Assembly: GCA_044224905.1 (NCBI GenBank)
Contig: JBGAJN010000002.1
Location: 1,612,001 to 1,676,000, forward strand
Length of the DNA: 64,000 bases
From: JBGAJN01 sp044224905
GTDB lineage: Bacteria; Verrucomicrobiota; Verrucomicrobiia; Limisphaerales; JBGAJN01
Direction: 5' to 3'
Shown: positions 25,298 through 34,423 of the stretch, piece by piece
Layout of the letters: every line of letters begins with the position of its first letter
Position numbering within the stretch: position 1 is the stretch's first letter
The notes under the pieces: generated by a model
Databases searched by the model: none
What the model was told of the DNA's origin: nothing
Seen by the model: only the letters and a program-made list of their open reading frames with translations
Translations under genes and position numbers: made by a program

Positions 25298-26413
25298 GTG
25301 AAAAAAGTTCTCGTCATCGATGATACAGCTGAAATACGCGAGCTGGTCGTGGCGGTATTGGAGACGCAGGGATTCGTGGTTTACACGGCGGGTGATGGCG
25401 CTGTTGGCGTGGAGGAAGCCCGCCGCTTGCTTCCTGATTTGATTTTGTGCGACGTCCGGATGCCCGGCGGCGATGGGTTTGAGGCGTTGTCAGCTTTGCG
25501 CAAGGATCACGCGACCGCTCACATTCCCTTTATCTTTTTGTCCGGCGCGGTGGACAAGGGCAACATGCGTCAGGGAATGGAACTCGGCGCTGATGATTAC
25601 CTGACCAAGCCATTTTCGTTCGAAGAGTTGATCGGCGCCGTTAATTCGCAGCTCAAAAAGCAGGAGGTGGCCCGTGAACTATCCGAGAAGAAGCTGCGTA
25701 AACTCAGCGGCAACATCAGTCTCGCGCTGCCGCACGAGCTGCTCACGCCGCTGCATGGCATCCTCGGCCTGGCATCGTTGATGATGGAAGATTACGAACG
25801 GATGAAGCCGCACGAAATCTTCGACTACGCGCGTAGCATTCACGAATCGGGCCAGCGTTTGAACCGGCTTATCGAGAACTTCCTCGCTTACTCGCGTATC
25901 GAATTGGTCGCTTCCGATCCCGCGAAAGTCGAAGCGCTGCGGCTGTCTGGACAGGTGCAAGTCTACGATGCGGTTCAGGAAGTTTTCGCTCGGCTGGCCA
26001 AACGTTATGGCCGCGAAACGGACTTGGTCATGCTGGTCGAAGAGGTGACGATTCCAGTTGAGACCGATAATTTCAAAAAGATCTGCGAAGAACTCTTGGA
26101 CAATGCATTCAAGTTTTCCCAGCCCGGCACCCAGGTGCGGGTCACGGGAACGCTGGACAACGGCTTGTTCACCATGAGCGTGACCAACCAGGGCCGTGGT
26201 ATGACTTCGGAGCAAATCGCTCACATTGGTGCGCATATGCAATTCGAGCGGCAGCACTACGAACAACAGGGCTCGGGACTTGGATTGATCATCGCCAAGC
26301 GTCTCACCGAGCTCTACGGCGGTGGCTTCCACATTCAGAGCACGCCGGGCGAAAGCACGGTTGTCAGTTCCACCTTCGTTACGGTACCGCAGTCTCAGGG
26401 AGTTCCGGCTTGA
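25298..26413 (+). CDS. Response regulator-histidine kinase fusion (REC-HisKA-HATPase)
   Basis: This 371-residue protein uses a GTG start. Residues 1-118 form a REC domain: Asp8/Asp9, phospho-acceptor Asp52 in CDVRMPG, LSG and the final Lys in YLTKPFSFEE. A short coiled linker (KQEVARELSEKKLRKLSG) leads to a HisKA domain with His146 in LPHELLTPLHGI. HATPase_c motifs follow: N box ICEELLDNAFKFS, G1 VTNQGRGM and G2 QQGSGLGLIIAKRL. There is no sensor or membrane domain, so it probably acts as a cytoplasmic relay that receives phosphate on its REC domain. No partner regulator is encoded next to it. Upstream 290 bases hold only short Cys-rich frames without support. Confidence 0.92.
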   Translation: MKKVLVIDDTAEIRELVVAVLETQGFVVYTAGDGAVGVEEARRLLPDLILCDVRMPGGDGFEALSALRKDHATAHIPFIFLSGAVDKGNMRQGMELGADDYLTKPFSFEELIGAVNSQLKKQEVARELSEKKLRKLSGNISLALPHELLTPLHGILGLASLMMEDYERMKPHEIFDYARSIHESGQRLNRLIENFLAYSRIELVASDPAKVEALRLSGQVQVYDAVQEVFARLAKRYGRETDLVMLVEEVTIPVETDNFKKICEELLDNAFKFSQPGTQVRVTGTLDNGLFTMSVTNQGRGMTSEQIAHIGAHMQFERQHYEQQGSGLGLIIAKRLTELYGGGFHIQSTPGESTVVSSTFVTVPQSQGVPA

Positions 26414-26444
26414 GTTGGCGCCGGATTTTTGTCCCCATCTTCTA

Positions 26445-27416
26445 ATGAACGTATTTGTCACCGGCGGCGCCGGTTACATCGGATCTGTATGTGTTGAGGA
26501 ACTCCTCAATGCGGGACACCCCGTCGTTGTATTCGACAACCTGAGCGAAGGCCATCTTGCCGCGGTTGATCCGCGTGCGGTGTTTGTCCAAGGAAACCTT
26601 TCCGATCGCACCGCCGTTGAGAACGCTTTCCGCAAACATCACATTCAGGCCGTCGTTCACTTTGCCGCGCACGCGCTCGTCGGCGAATCGATGACGAACC
26701 CCGCGAAATATTTTCGCAACAACGTCGTCGATGCGCTCAATCTCCTCGAAGCCTGCGTCGCGTGTGGCGTGAAGAAATTTGTCTTCAGTTCCACGTGTGC
26801 GACGTACGGTCCACCGGAACGCGTTCCGATCACCGAGGACACGCCGCAGCGGCCGATCAATCCGTACGGCGAATCCAAGTTGATGTTTGAGAAGATGCTG
26901 TTGTGGTTTCAACAGATCCACGGTCTCGAGTTTGTGGCCTTCCGCTACTTCAACGCGGCTGGTGCAAGTGAGCGTTTCGGCGAACACCATCGGATCGAGA
27001 CCCACATCATCCCGAACGTGCTGAAAGTAGCGCTCGGGCAGTCCGCGCAGTGCGAGATCTACGGAACCGATTATCCGACGCCGGATGGCACGTGCATCCG
27101 CGACTACATTCACATTGCCGACCTCGCGCAGGCGCACATTCTCGCGCTCGCTCCGGGCAAACAGGGCTTCTTCAATTTAGGCAACGGTGAGGGCTACTCT
27201 GTTCGTGAAGTCATTCGCGCGTGCGAAAAAATCTCCGGCAAGAAAATCACAGCCGTGGAAAAGCCCCGTCGTCCCGGCGATCCTCCCCGTCTTGTGGCTG
27301 CAGCTGACAAGGCGTTCAAGGAACTTGGTTGGAAACCGCGCTTTCCGAAGTTGGAGGAAATTGTCGGCACCGCATGGCGCTGGCACCAGCGCAACCCGCG
27401 CGGTTACTCGGACTAG
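26445..27416 (+). CDS. galE: UDP-glucose 4-epimerase
   Basis: This 323-residue extended short-chain dehydrogenase starts at the ATG at 26445, where the NAD-binding GGAGYIGS motif begins at residue 7. The extension seen in frame upstream belongs to the kinase gene region. Diagnostic points are HFAAHALVGESM, FSSTCATYG, the catalytic Tyr and Lys in NPYGESKLMFE, and FRYFNAAGA. It interconverts UDP-glucose and UDP-galactose for polysaccharide synthesis or galactose use. It begins 31 bases after the kinase stop and converges with the MFS gene with one base between the stops, leaving no room for a shared terminator. Confidence 0.95.
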   Translation: MNVFVTGGAGYIGSVCVEELLNAGHPVVVFDNLSEGHLAAVDPRAVFVQGNLSDRTAVENAFRKHHIQAVVHFAAHALVGESMTNPAKYFRNNVVDALNLLEACVACGVKKFVFSSTCATYGPPERVPITEDTPQRPINPYGESKLMFEKMLLWFQQIHGLEFVAFRYFNAAGASERFGEHHRIETHIIPNVLKVALGQSAQCEIYGTDYPTPDGTCIRDYIHIADLAQAHILALAPGKQGFFNLGNGEGYSVREVIRACEKISGKKITAVEKPRRPGDPPRLVAAADKAFKELGWKPRFPKLEEIVGTAWRWHQRNPRGYSD

Positions 27417-27417
27417 C

Positions 27418-28704
27418 TCAAGCCGAAGCTTTGGCGGCGGCTTCCGCATTTGCCGCGCCCGACGGCAGCGACTTGTTGCGCACGAGCATCTGCCACGCGA
27501 TCAATCCCGTCACAAACGCCACCGCTGCGCATGTCAAATACGGCCAGCTCGGATGCCGGTCGAAAAGGAATCCAGCGAACAATGGTCCCAAGATCCGTGC
27601 GAGGCTGCCCGCGCTTTGCGCGACGCCGATGGTTGCTCCTTGTTCGTTCGCGGGCGTGAGATTGGAAAGTAATCCGAACAAGGGCGGACGAGTCAGTCCT
27701 GAACCAATCGCCATCCACCCGAGGGCGAACAGCAAAATCCACCACGGCATGGCACCGGCTGAGAACATTCCTCCCCACGTCAACGGCGTCTTGCCATGAA
27801 TGAAGGGCAGGGGAGCGAGGCTCGCTGCGAAGATTATTAGGCTCCACGAGATCAACTTGGGCTCGCCCATTTTTTTGACGAGACGTCCGATCGGTCCCGC
27901 TTGCACAAAGGCGCCGATGATTCCGCAGAAGGAAAACAGCACCGCGTTCGTTTTGGCTGAACTGTGTTCATCGAGGCCAAAGTTTTGTTGAATCAACAAG
28001 CTCAGCGTGCTTTCGAAACAGGTGAACCCGAACGTCGCGAGGAAGAACACAATCACCAGGAAGCCCGCCACGGGTTGCCCCAGCGTGTGTGCGTACTGTG
28101 CGAAGCGAGCGCGGCGACCGGCGGGATTCTCGCCGGGGTGCCAGCTCTCGGGCAGGCGAACGAACGCGAAGATGAAGTTGGCCGCACAAATCGAAGCTGC
28201 TACCCAGCCAGGTCCCTGCACGCCGAATGCGAGAGTTGAAACGACAGCCAGCGCCGGTCCCACGATGAATCCCAGCCCGAACGCCATACCGACGAGTCCC
28301 ATTTTCTTGGAACGTTCTGCCGGCGCTGTGACGTCGGCGATGTAGGCTTGCGCCACCGTGATGTTCGCGCCGCAAATTCCCGCGAGCATGCGTGAGCCGA
28401 GAATCACCCAGAAGCCCGTTCGCCCCGTCATGCCCGATCCAACCGCGAAGATTGCGTAGGAGATAGCCGCCCCGGCAGTGCTGACGAGCAACACTGGTCG
28501 CCGCCCGATGCGGTCTGAAAGCGCTCCCCACATCGGCGCGAAAATGAACTGCATCGCCGAGAACGAAGCCATGATGATTCCGACCTCCAGTCCCGAGGCG
28601 CCGAAGTGCTTCGTGTAAGACGGCAGCAACGGCAGCACGATGCCAAAGCCAATGAGGTCGATGAAGACGGTCAGGAAAATAATCAACAGAGAGGGCTTTT
28701 TCAT
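27418..28704 (-). CDS. MFS transporter, TetA-like multidrug/drug:H+ antiporter group
   Basis: This 428-residue membrane protein has 12 predicted helices. MFS signatures are IDLIGFGIVLPLLPSY in helix 1, the loop 2-3 motif GALSDRIGRRPVLL, GSRMLAGICGANITVAQAYIADV in helix 4-5, and PAERSKKMGLVGMAFGLGFIVGPAL. This pattern matches the TetA/DHA1 type that exports drugs or small metabolites in exchange for protons. The substrate is not evident, and naming it tetracycline resistance would be unsupported. It is transcribed towards galE. The 111 bases upstream of its start hold no gene. Confidence 0.9.
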   Translation of the reverse strand: MKKPSLLIIFLTVFIDLIGFGIVLPLLPSYTKHFGASGLEVGIIMASFSAMQFIFAPMWGALSDRIGRRPVLLVSTAGAAISYAIFAVGSGMTGRTGFWVILGSRMLAGICGANITVAQAYIADVTAPAERSKKMGLVGMAFGLGFIVGPALAVVSTLAFGVQGPGWVAASICAANFIFAFVRLPESWHPGENPAGRRARFAQYAHTLGQPVAGFLVIVFFLATFGFTCFESTLSLLIQQNFGLDEHSSAKTNAVLFSFCGIIGAFVQAGPIGRLVKKMGEPKLISWSLIIFAASLAPLPFIHGKTPLTWGGMFSAGAMPWWILLFALGWMAIGSGLTRPPLFGLLSNLTPANEQGATIGVAQSAGSLARILGPLFAGFLFDRHPSWPYLTCAAVAFVTGLIAWQMLVRNKSLPSGAANAEAAAKASA

Positions 28705-28815
28705 CTAATCGGATCAGGCCGCGGAAGCGGTGTGGTGAAGAATCAATTTGGCAAAGCAAAACACGCGGCGAAGTCTAATGGAGGTCACCCGTGAGTCAAG
28801 CGAGGCAAGGCGCGG

Positions 28816-31800
28816 CTATTTCTTCGCGGCGTTGCTGATTGGCGGCGTGGAATTGGTCGGCGGCGCGAATGCGCGGAGCAATTGGCCATTCGTTCCGTTC
28901 CACGCGCGCAAGACGCTGTCCTGTCCGGCGGCGATCACCACCCCGCCGTCAGCGGTGGTGGCCGCGCCGTAGACAAAATCGTTGAATCCCTCGAACGACC
29001 GCACGTCGCCGCCGTCGGCGCGAATGATGCGCACGCGATTATCACCGGCCGAGGTCAAAGTCTGATCGCTCACGCCGATGAACTGAATCGACGTCACTTC
29101 CTTGCCGTAGCCTTCGACGTTTTTCTTCCGCTCGCCGGTGAGCACGTCCCAAATTTTCACCACGTTATCCGCACCCGCGGTGGCAAGGATGCGACCGTCG
29201 GCGCGCAAGCTCACACCCAGTACGTGGTGCGTGTGGCCTTCAAACGTTTTCAACACCTTCCCTGAACTGATTTCCGTCACACGCGCAAACTTGTCTGATG
29301 CGCCGGAGGCCAGAAGCTTTCCATCGCGTGAAAAATCCAAGCTGAACACTGCATCGCTGTGGATGTTGGCGAACGTCTTTGACAACTTCCCGGTCGCAAC
29401 TTCCCACAGCTTGATCTCGCCGCTCCGGGACGGTTCACCGCCGCCGGTCGCGAGAATTTTCCCGTCGGGACTGAAGCGCACAGCGTTGACGCGATCTACT
29501 AGCGGTGACGCCGCGTCACCGGTGCCCAGCGTGCGCTCCAGCGTCCACGCCGGATTTGTATCCCACACCACCGCGCTGCGATCTCCGGCGATGGACGCAA
29601 GACGGTTCGCGCCGGTGAAGACCACTCCAATCACCGCCCCTGTATGCCCTTTCAAAAAATCAAAGGCTGCACCGGTCTCTGCGCTCCACGTGTGAATCAA
29701 CTGATCATCGCCCGCCGTCGCCAAGGTCAGATTGTCGGACGAAAACGCCAGCGTGCGAATGGGCTTCTCGGCATCCTTCGCGGCTTTCTTCGCTGACTGC
29801 AAATCTGCATCGGCTTGTTTTAAACCTTCCTCGGCGGCGGTCAGTTTCGCCTTTGCGGCCGCGGCCGTTTGGTCAGCTTTCGCCTTCGCGCTGCTGGATA
29901 GCTGGAGTTCGTGTTCGGCTTGTGATTTCGCTTCCTTCGCTTTTTTGAATTCCTTTTCCGTCTCTTCAAGTTTCTTTATCGCCGCAGCGAGTTTGTCCTC
30001 GGCGGGTTTACGCTTGTCCTTCGTTTCGGCGGTCGCCTTGTCGGCGATCGCTTTTGCTTCAGCGACGGCCTTGGCCTTTTCTGCAGCGACCGCCGCGAGC
30101 TTCTCCGCGACGGCTTTGTCCGGCTTCTCCTTCGCGGCCTTTGCGTCGGCTTCGGCTTGCTTCGCCAGTTTGTCCGCGGCCTCGAAGGCTTCCAGTGCCT
30201 TCTTCACGCCAGCGAATTCTTCGACAGCTTTCTCCGCCGCCACTTTGGCATCGCTCGCGTCTTTAATTGTTTTTTCTTTCTCGGTGAAAAACTTCACCGC
30301 TGCTTCGTTCGTCGCCGTGGCCTTCTTCACGCGTTCGACTAACCCATTGAGATTCGTCTCCGCCGCTTTCAGCGTGTCCTTGCAGAAGATCACCTCGTTC
30401 GTCGCCAGCGTCAGTCCGCGCTCGTGCTCGGCCACGAGTTCGTAGGCAACGCGATTGCCCTTCAATTCGGCGACTAACTTTCCATCGGCGTCCCAAAGCT
30501 TCGCCACATGATCCGCGCCCGCCGAGGCGAACCGCTTCGCGTCGGGGCGAATCGCAACTGCCGCTACCGCGCCACCGTGCTTCACCTCGCGAACCGTCTC
30601 ACCCTTTTCGACGTTCCACAGGCGCAGCGAACCATCCGCACTGCCGGACAACAACTGATTCGTCACCGCCGTCACGGCGTCGAGCGAAGTTACTGCGCCG
30701 GCGTGGCCTTTTAGTTCCTTGCCAGCGGTCAAAGGGCCGTTCGTGGCGTCGGGCAACTTCCATAATCGAATGAAATTGTCAGCGCCGGCAGTGGCGACCT
30801 GGCGTCCGTCTGCAAGCCATGCTACGGCATTGATGGACGGAACGTTGGTTGTCTGCGTGAAAATCTTCCCGTCGGCAATTGTCCAAACGATGAGCGTTTT
30901 GTCCGCCGCCGCGGCCAGCTTCGCGCCATCGGGGGAAAACTTCGCGCTGCTGACGGAGCCCTTGAGCCCGGTAAGCGTCTTTGCGGATTTTCCGGAAGGT
31001 AGGCTCCAAAGTTTCACCGCGCCGTCGTCGCCGCCGGTGGCGAGCCATTTGCCGTCGGTGCTCGAGGCCAGCGCGGAGACGGGTTTCGGGGCGATGTTTT
31101 TCAGATTCGCCGTCTGCACGTTTTGCGGACGCCGCCAGAGTTTCACCTCGCGGTAGCTGCCGGAGGCGAGTCGCGTGCCGTCGGGAGTGAACGCCAGCGA
31201 TTGCACGAGGTCGCGGTGCGCCACGCCGGGCTGCGTGTAGAGACCCGACTTGAGCAACGCCGGGTCCGTGAGCCGCGTGGCGAGCTGGCCGCTGGGCAGG
31301 TGGTAGACGAAAATTTGATTCGCGCGAGCACACGCGGCGAACTGCCCGTCGCCGGTGAGCGCGATGGCGTAAATGGGATTCATCCCCGGCGGCAACGGCT
31401 GCCAGTCGATGGCCTTCGCGACTTTTGTCGAGGCCTTCGCGCCCTGATCGATCCACAACTTGAGAATGCCCAGTTGCTCGGGCGTGAGGTCAGGCGCGTT
31501 GGCCTTATTGTCCTTGGGCGGCATCGGCGGATCCGCGAGATGCGCGGCAGAGAGGAGCAACAAGCTGTTCGTGCCTTGTTTGGGTTTGATGGCCGGACCG
31601 GTCTCGCCGCCTTTGAGCATCGTCGCGGGTGTTTCGAGATTGAGGTCAGCCTTCGCCGAAGTCTTGTTGTGACACGCGAGGCAACTTGTCTTGAGGATCG
31701 GCAACACGTCGCGATCGAAGTCCACCGAACCGCGCTTTACGGTCGCGATGGGAATGCCGGCGTTGGGCGTGGCCTTCCTCTCCGGCGTGGATTTCCTTTC

Positions 31801-31860
31801 GGCTCCCAACGCGGCGACGCAGAGGGACATCGCGCTAAATAGAATGAATCGGCTGGTCAT
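28816..31860 (-). CDS. Exported cytochrome c/WD40 protein: haem domain, propeller, long coiled coil, propeller
   Basis: This 1014-residue protein has a signal peptide (MTSRFILFSAMSLCVAALGA). A planctomycete-type cytochrome c domain follows, with a single CLACH site near residue 60 and the PPMPPKDN and LGILKLWIDQGA pieces. A first set of WD40 repeats (about 165-480; e.g. LASGSYREVKLW, LATGGDDGAVKLW) leads into an Ala/Lys/Glu-rich coiled coil of about 230 residues (about 495-730). A second WD40 set (about 735-1000; e.g. LATAGDDQLIHTW, LATAGADNVVKIWD) ends the protein. It is the last gene of the five-gene exported-protein operon. Probably a surface or periplasmic scaffold that can bind haem; its partner is not known. 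Confidence 0.85.
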   Translation of the reverse strand: MTSRFILFSAMSLCVAALGAERKSTPERKATPNAGIPIATVKRGSVDFDRDVLPILKTSCLACHNKTSAKADLNLETPATMLKGGETGPAIKPKQGTNSLLLLSAAHLADPPMPPKDNKANAPDLTPEQLGILKLWIDQGAKASTKVAKAIDWQPLPPGMNPIYAIALTGDGQFAACARANQIFVYHLPSGQLATRLTDPALLKSGLYTQPGVAHRDLVQSLAFTPDGTRLASGSYREVKLWRRPQNVQTANLKNIAPKPVSALASSTDGKWLATGGDDGAVKLWSLPSGKSAKTLTGLKGSVSSAKFSPDGAKLAAAADKTLIVWTIADGKIFTQTTNVPSINAVAWLADGRQVATAGADNFIRLWKLPDATNGPLTAGKELKGHAGAVTSLDAVTAVTNQLLSGSADGSLRLWNVEKGETVREVKHGGAVAAVAIRPDAKRFASAGADHVAKLWDADGKLVAELKGNRVAYELVAEHERGLTLATNEVIFCKDTLKAAETNLNGLVERVKKATATNEAAVKFFTEKEKTIKDASDAKVAAEKAVEEFAGVKKALEAFEAADKLAKQAEADAKAAKEKPDKAVAEKLAAVAAEKAKAVAEAKAIADKATAETKDKRKPAEDKLAAAIKKLEETEKEFKKAKEAKSQAEHELQLSSSAKAKADQTAAAAKAKLTAAEEGLKQADADLQSAKKAAKDAEKPIRTLAFSSDNLTLATAGDDQLIHTWSAETGAAFDFLKGHTGAVIGVVFTGANRLASIAGDRSAVVWDTNPAWTLERTLGTGDAASPLVDRVNAVRFSPDGKILATGGGEPSRSGEIKLWEVATGKLSKTFANIHSDAVFSLDFSRDGKLLASGASDKFARVTEISSGKVLKTFEGHTHHVLGVSLRADGRILATAGADNVVKIWDVLTGERKKNVEGYGKEVTSIQFIGVSDQTLTSAGDNRVRIIRADGGDVRSFEGFNDFVYGAATTADGGVVIAAGQDSVLRAWNGTNGQLLRAFAPPTNSTPPISNAAKK

Positions 31861-31866
31861 CGCGAG

Positions 31867-34410
31867 TTACTTCTTAGGCTCGGTCTTCTTCTCTTCCGCT
31901 TTCACGACGACGGTGATCGGCGCGGAGTAAACCATGATGGTCGCTTCCTTCGCCTTGGATTTCTCGGCGAGCTTCTTCGCGGCTTCCTGCGCGGCGGTTT
32001 TCTTCTCGTCGGCGGACTTGGATTTTGCGGTGGCTTCGCTCGCTGATTTTTCCGCGGCGGCTCGTGCATCGGCGGCGGACTTCGCTTTGGCTGCAATGGT
32101 TTCCTTGTCTTTCTCCGAGGCGGACTTCGCTTGCTTGGCGGCCTCCTCATCCGCCTTCTTCGCGGCGGCGAGCGCGTCGTTCGTTTTCTTGGCGGCTTCG
32201 GCAGCGGACTTCGCTTCCTTCTCGGCGAGATTCGTTGCTTCGTCGGCCGATTTGGCCTCGGCTTCGTAACTGCGGAACTTTCCCTTCGTCTGCGCTTGGA
32301 GGAGAAACTTGTGCGTGCCGGCGGGCAGCTTGGTCTTGGTCAAATCAATCTCCAACGTCGCCGCGTTGGTCTTCGCGTTTACTTCCAGTTCGCCCAGTGA
32401 ATCCAACGCGGGCACGCCGACGGCCTTGAGCTTGAGGTTGTCGTTGAACTCGCCGCGTCGCGTGAGCTTGAGCGGAATCTTCACCTTGCCGCCGACTGGC
32501 TCAAATGTCTTCTCCTCCGTCGTTACAATCGTGATGGGCGCGCTCTCGGCGCTACTGACGCCGAGCGCGAGATCGCGCGTTAGTCGCGAATCAATCGGGT
32601 CGTTGTTGAAATCGGCTACGTGCCACATCACGGAACCGCCTCTGGCCTCACGTAGGAGTTCGGTGTCGCCCGCCTTGGCCTTGCCAACGATTCTCAACGC
32701 GCCGCTCCACGCGGCGGCGTCCTGTTTCGCGGTGATTGCGAGCAGCGCGGAGGTTTTGCCTTCAGGGATTTTCGCGCCGACAGACGTAACGCCGGTTGGC
32801 AAGCCCTCGACAGAGAGTTGCATCTCGCCGTTGAAACCATCACGACGAAACGCCAGCACCTTCACGACCTGTGTCTCGCCGCGCCGCAGATTCGGTGCAG
32901 TGGGCGAAACTGCGCGTGCGTCGTCTTTTTGCTTCGGTGGTTGCGGGGTGAGCGCGACGAGGCGGAAGTCCGGCAATTCCTTCCGAAGCGCGAGGCGGAA
33001 GGGATGGTGTGGGTCGGTGGGATTGCGATTGAAAAGATCGCGCACCGAGATGCGATAGAGGCCGTCTTCCTTGGCCTCGAAGCGATACGACGGATCGCGC
33101 GACGTGGTGTTGAACTCGCGGTCGCCGAGGTTCGCGTCGGAGTCGGCGAGTTCGGCGATGGTCGCGGCGGATTCCTCGCCCTTGTCGTTCTTGGTCACGC
33201 GCTCGATGAGCACGAAGGGATCGGTCGGCGCGCCGAGACGTTGGGAGAAAACTTCGAGCCACCACACGTCGCCCTTCTTCGCGTCGAAGGTCAGCACGGT
33301 CGGTTCGCCGCGACGACGGAACTGGCCGGCGAATTCGCACGGTGGCGTGAGCTTCTGCAATTTCGGCGGCGCGTCGAGCGGCTCGGCGATGACAGGCGCG
33401 GTGGCGAAGCCGAGGCGCGCGGGATTCGAGACGCCTTGCGGACTCTTGAGGCGATACTCGATGCCGTCGAGCGCGGCGGCGCCGGGACGGACGAGCGCGC
33501 TGGATTGGAGGCGTTGCTTCGCGAGCGCGTCGCCGGGCAACTCGATCTCCACGACGAGTTGCTCCAGCGGTTTGCCGTCCACGGTCACGTCCTTCGCAGG
33601 CGCACCACCGGGGAGGTTGCGGCCGTAGAGCGTGTATTTCGCCTTCGTGCCGGGCAGGCCGGCGGAGGGATGGATGGAATCAATCCACGGACCGGTGCCC
33701 ACGGCGAGGCGGAAAAAATACTCGTCGCCGCCGCGGAACGTGGAGTCGTGGAGCTTCACGCGGAACTCGCCGTCGGTGGGCGCGGTGAAATCGAGCGGGC
33801 CGCCGCGGCGGTTGCGGGTGAGTTCGCGGCCGTTCGTGTCGGAGAGCGAGAGCACGTCCTCCGCGCGCGAATCAATCTCCTTCGCCTCGCAATTCACGAG
33901 CACGCGCTGGCCCTTCTTGGCGGCGAACTTGAACCACGCCGGATTGTTCTGCGTGAGCCGTCCGTGGACGACGCTGCCCAGCGGCACGGCGAACGCGGCG
34001 GTGGCGGTCGTGTTCGTCGCGGGTGCGAGGCTCTCCGGCAGATCACCGATGACGAACGCGCGCGGATTGGAAATGCCGAAGCGTCCCGCCACGCGCGCGT
34101 CGCACACGCCGACCGGCGCGTCGGCGGGAATGGTGATGACGAACTTGTTCGCCTCGGGCTGACCTTTCGCGTCGAGCTTCGGCTTGGCGGTCAGGCCGAG
34201 TTGCGAGAAGTGGATTTGTCTCGACTCGTCGAGATTCTCGCCGGCGATGGTGACCTCGACCGTCGAGCCGGCTTTGCCGCCGGGCGGGAAAATCGTCGCG
34301 AGGCGTGGTGTGGGGAGTTGAGCAAAGAGTTGCGTCGCGAAAAGCAGTGCGACAAGGAGGCCGAAGCGTGTGCGGAGATTCGTTTGAGCCGCCCGAAGAG
34401 AAACACTCAT
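31867..34410 (-). CDS. Large exported beta-sandwich protein with C-terminal coiled-coil insertion
   Basis: This 847-residue protein starts at the ATG at 34410 (MSVSLRAAQTNLRTRFGLLVALLFATQLFAQ, a signal peptide with a long basic start). The mature part is a chain of beta-sandwich units: PRLATIFPPGGKAGSTVEVTIAGENL (IPT/TIG-like), a pre-peptidase C-terminal-like unit around NPAWFKFAAKKGQRVLVNCEA, and further Ig-like units. Near residues 715-825 an Ala/Lys/Glu coiled coil interrupts the last strand pair, which resumes as IMVYSAPITVVVK before a Lys/Glu tail. It is translated 6 bases before the WD40 gene and 13 bases after the DUF1553 gene. This family accompanies DUF1549/DUF1553 proteins in Planctomycetes; function is unknown. 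Confidence 0.8.
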   Translation of the reverse strand: MSVSLRAAQTNLRTRFGLLVALLFATQLFAQLPTPRLATIFPPGGKAGSTVEVTIAGENLDESRQIHFSQLGLTAKPKLDAKGQPEANKFVITIPADAPVGVCDARVAGRFGISNPRAFVIGDLPESLAPATNTTATAAFAVPLGSVVHGRLTQNNPAWFKFAAKKGQRVLVNCEAKEIDSRAEDVLSLSDTNGRELTRNRRGGPLDFTAPTDGEFRVKLHDSTFRGGDEYFFRLAVGTGPWIDSIHPSAGLPGTKAKYTLYGRNLPGGAPAKDVTVDGKPLEQLVVEIELPGDALAKQRLQSSALVRPGAAALDGIEYRLKSPQGVSNPARLGFATAPVIAEPLDAPPKLQKLTPPCEFAGQFRRRGEPTVLTFDAKKGDVWWLEVFSQRLGAPTDPFVLIERVTKNDKGEESAATIAELADSDANLGDREFNTTSRDPSYRFEAKEDGLYRISVRDLFNRNPTDPHHPFRLALRKELPDFRLVALTPQPPKQKDDARAVSPTAPNLRRGETQVVKVLAFRRDGFNGEMQLSVEGLPTGVTSVGAKIPEGKTSALLAITAKQDAAAWSGALRIVGKAKAGDTELLREARGGSVMWHVADFNNDPIDSRLTRDLALGVSSAESAPITIVTTEEKTFEPVGGKVKIPLKLTRRGEFNDNLKLKAVGVPALDSLGELEVNAKTNAATLEIDLTKTKLPAGTHKFLLQAQTKGKFRSYEAEAKSADEATNLAEKEAKSAAEAAKKTNDALAAAKKADEEAAKQAKSASEKDKETIAAKAKSAADARAAAEKSASEATAKSKSADEKKTAAQEAAKKLAEKSKAKEATIMVYSAPITVVVKAEEKKTEPKK

Positions 34411-34423
34411 TGGCAACGCAGCT

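Noticed and set aside
25066..25301. Short Cys-rich plus-strand frames before the histidine kinase
   Set aside because: Two overlapping frames of 60-75 codons with no ribosome binding site or recognisable pattern; Cys richness comes from TGC/TGT in a locally mixed sequence.
27418..28704. Tetracycline resistance (tetA) label for the MFS gene
   Set aside because: The TetA-like motifs are shared by many DHA1 exporters; nothing in the sequence shows tetracycline as substrate.
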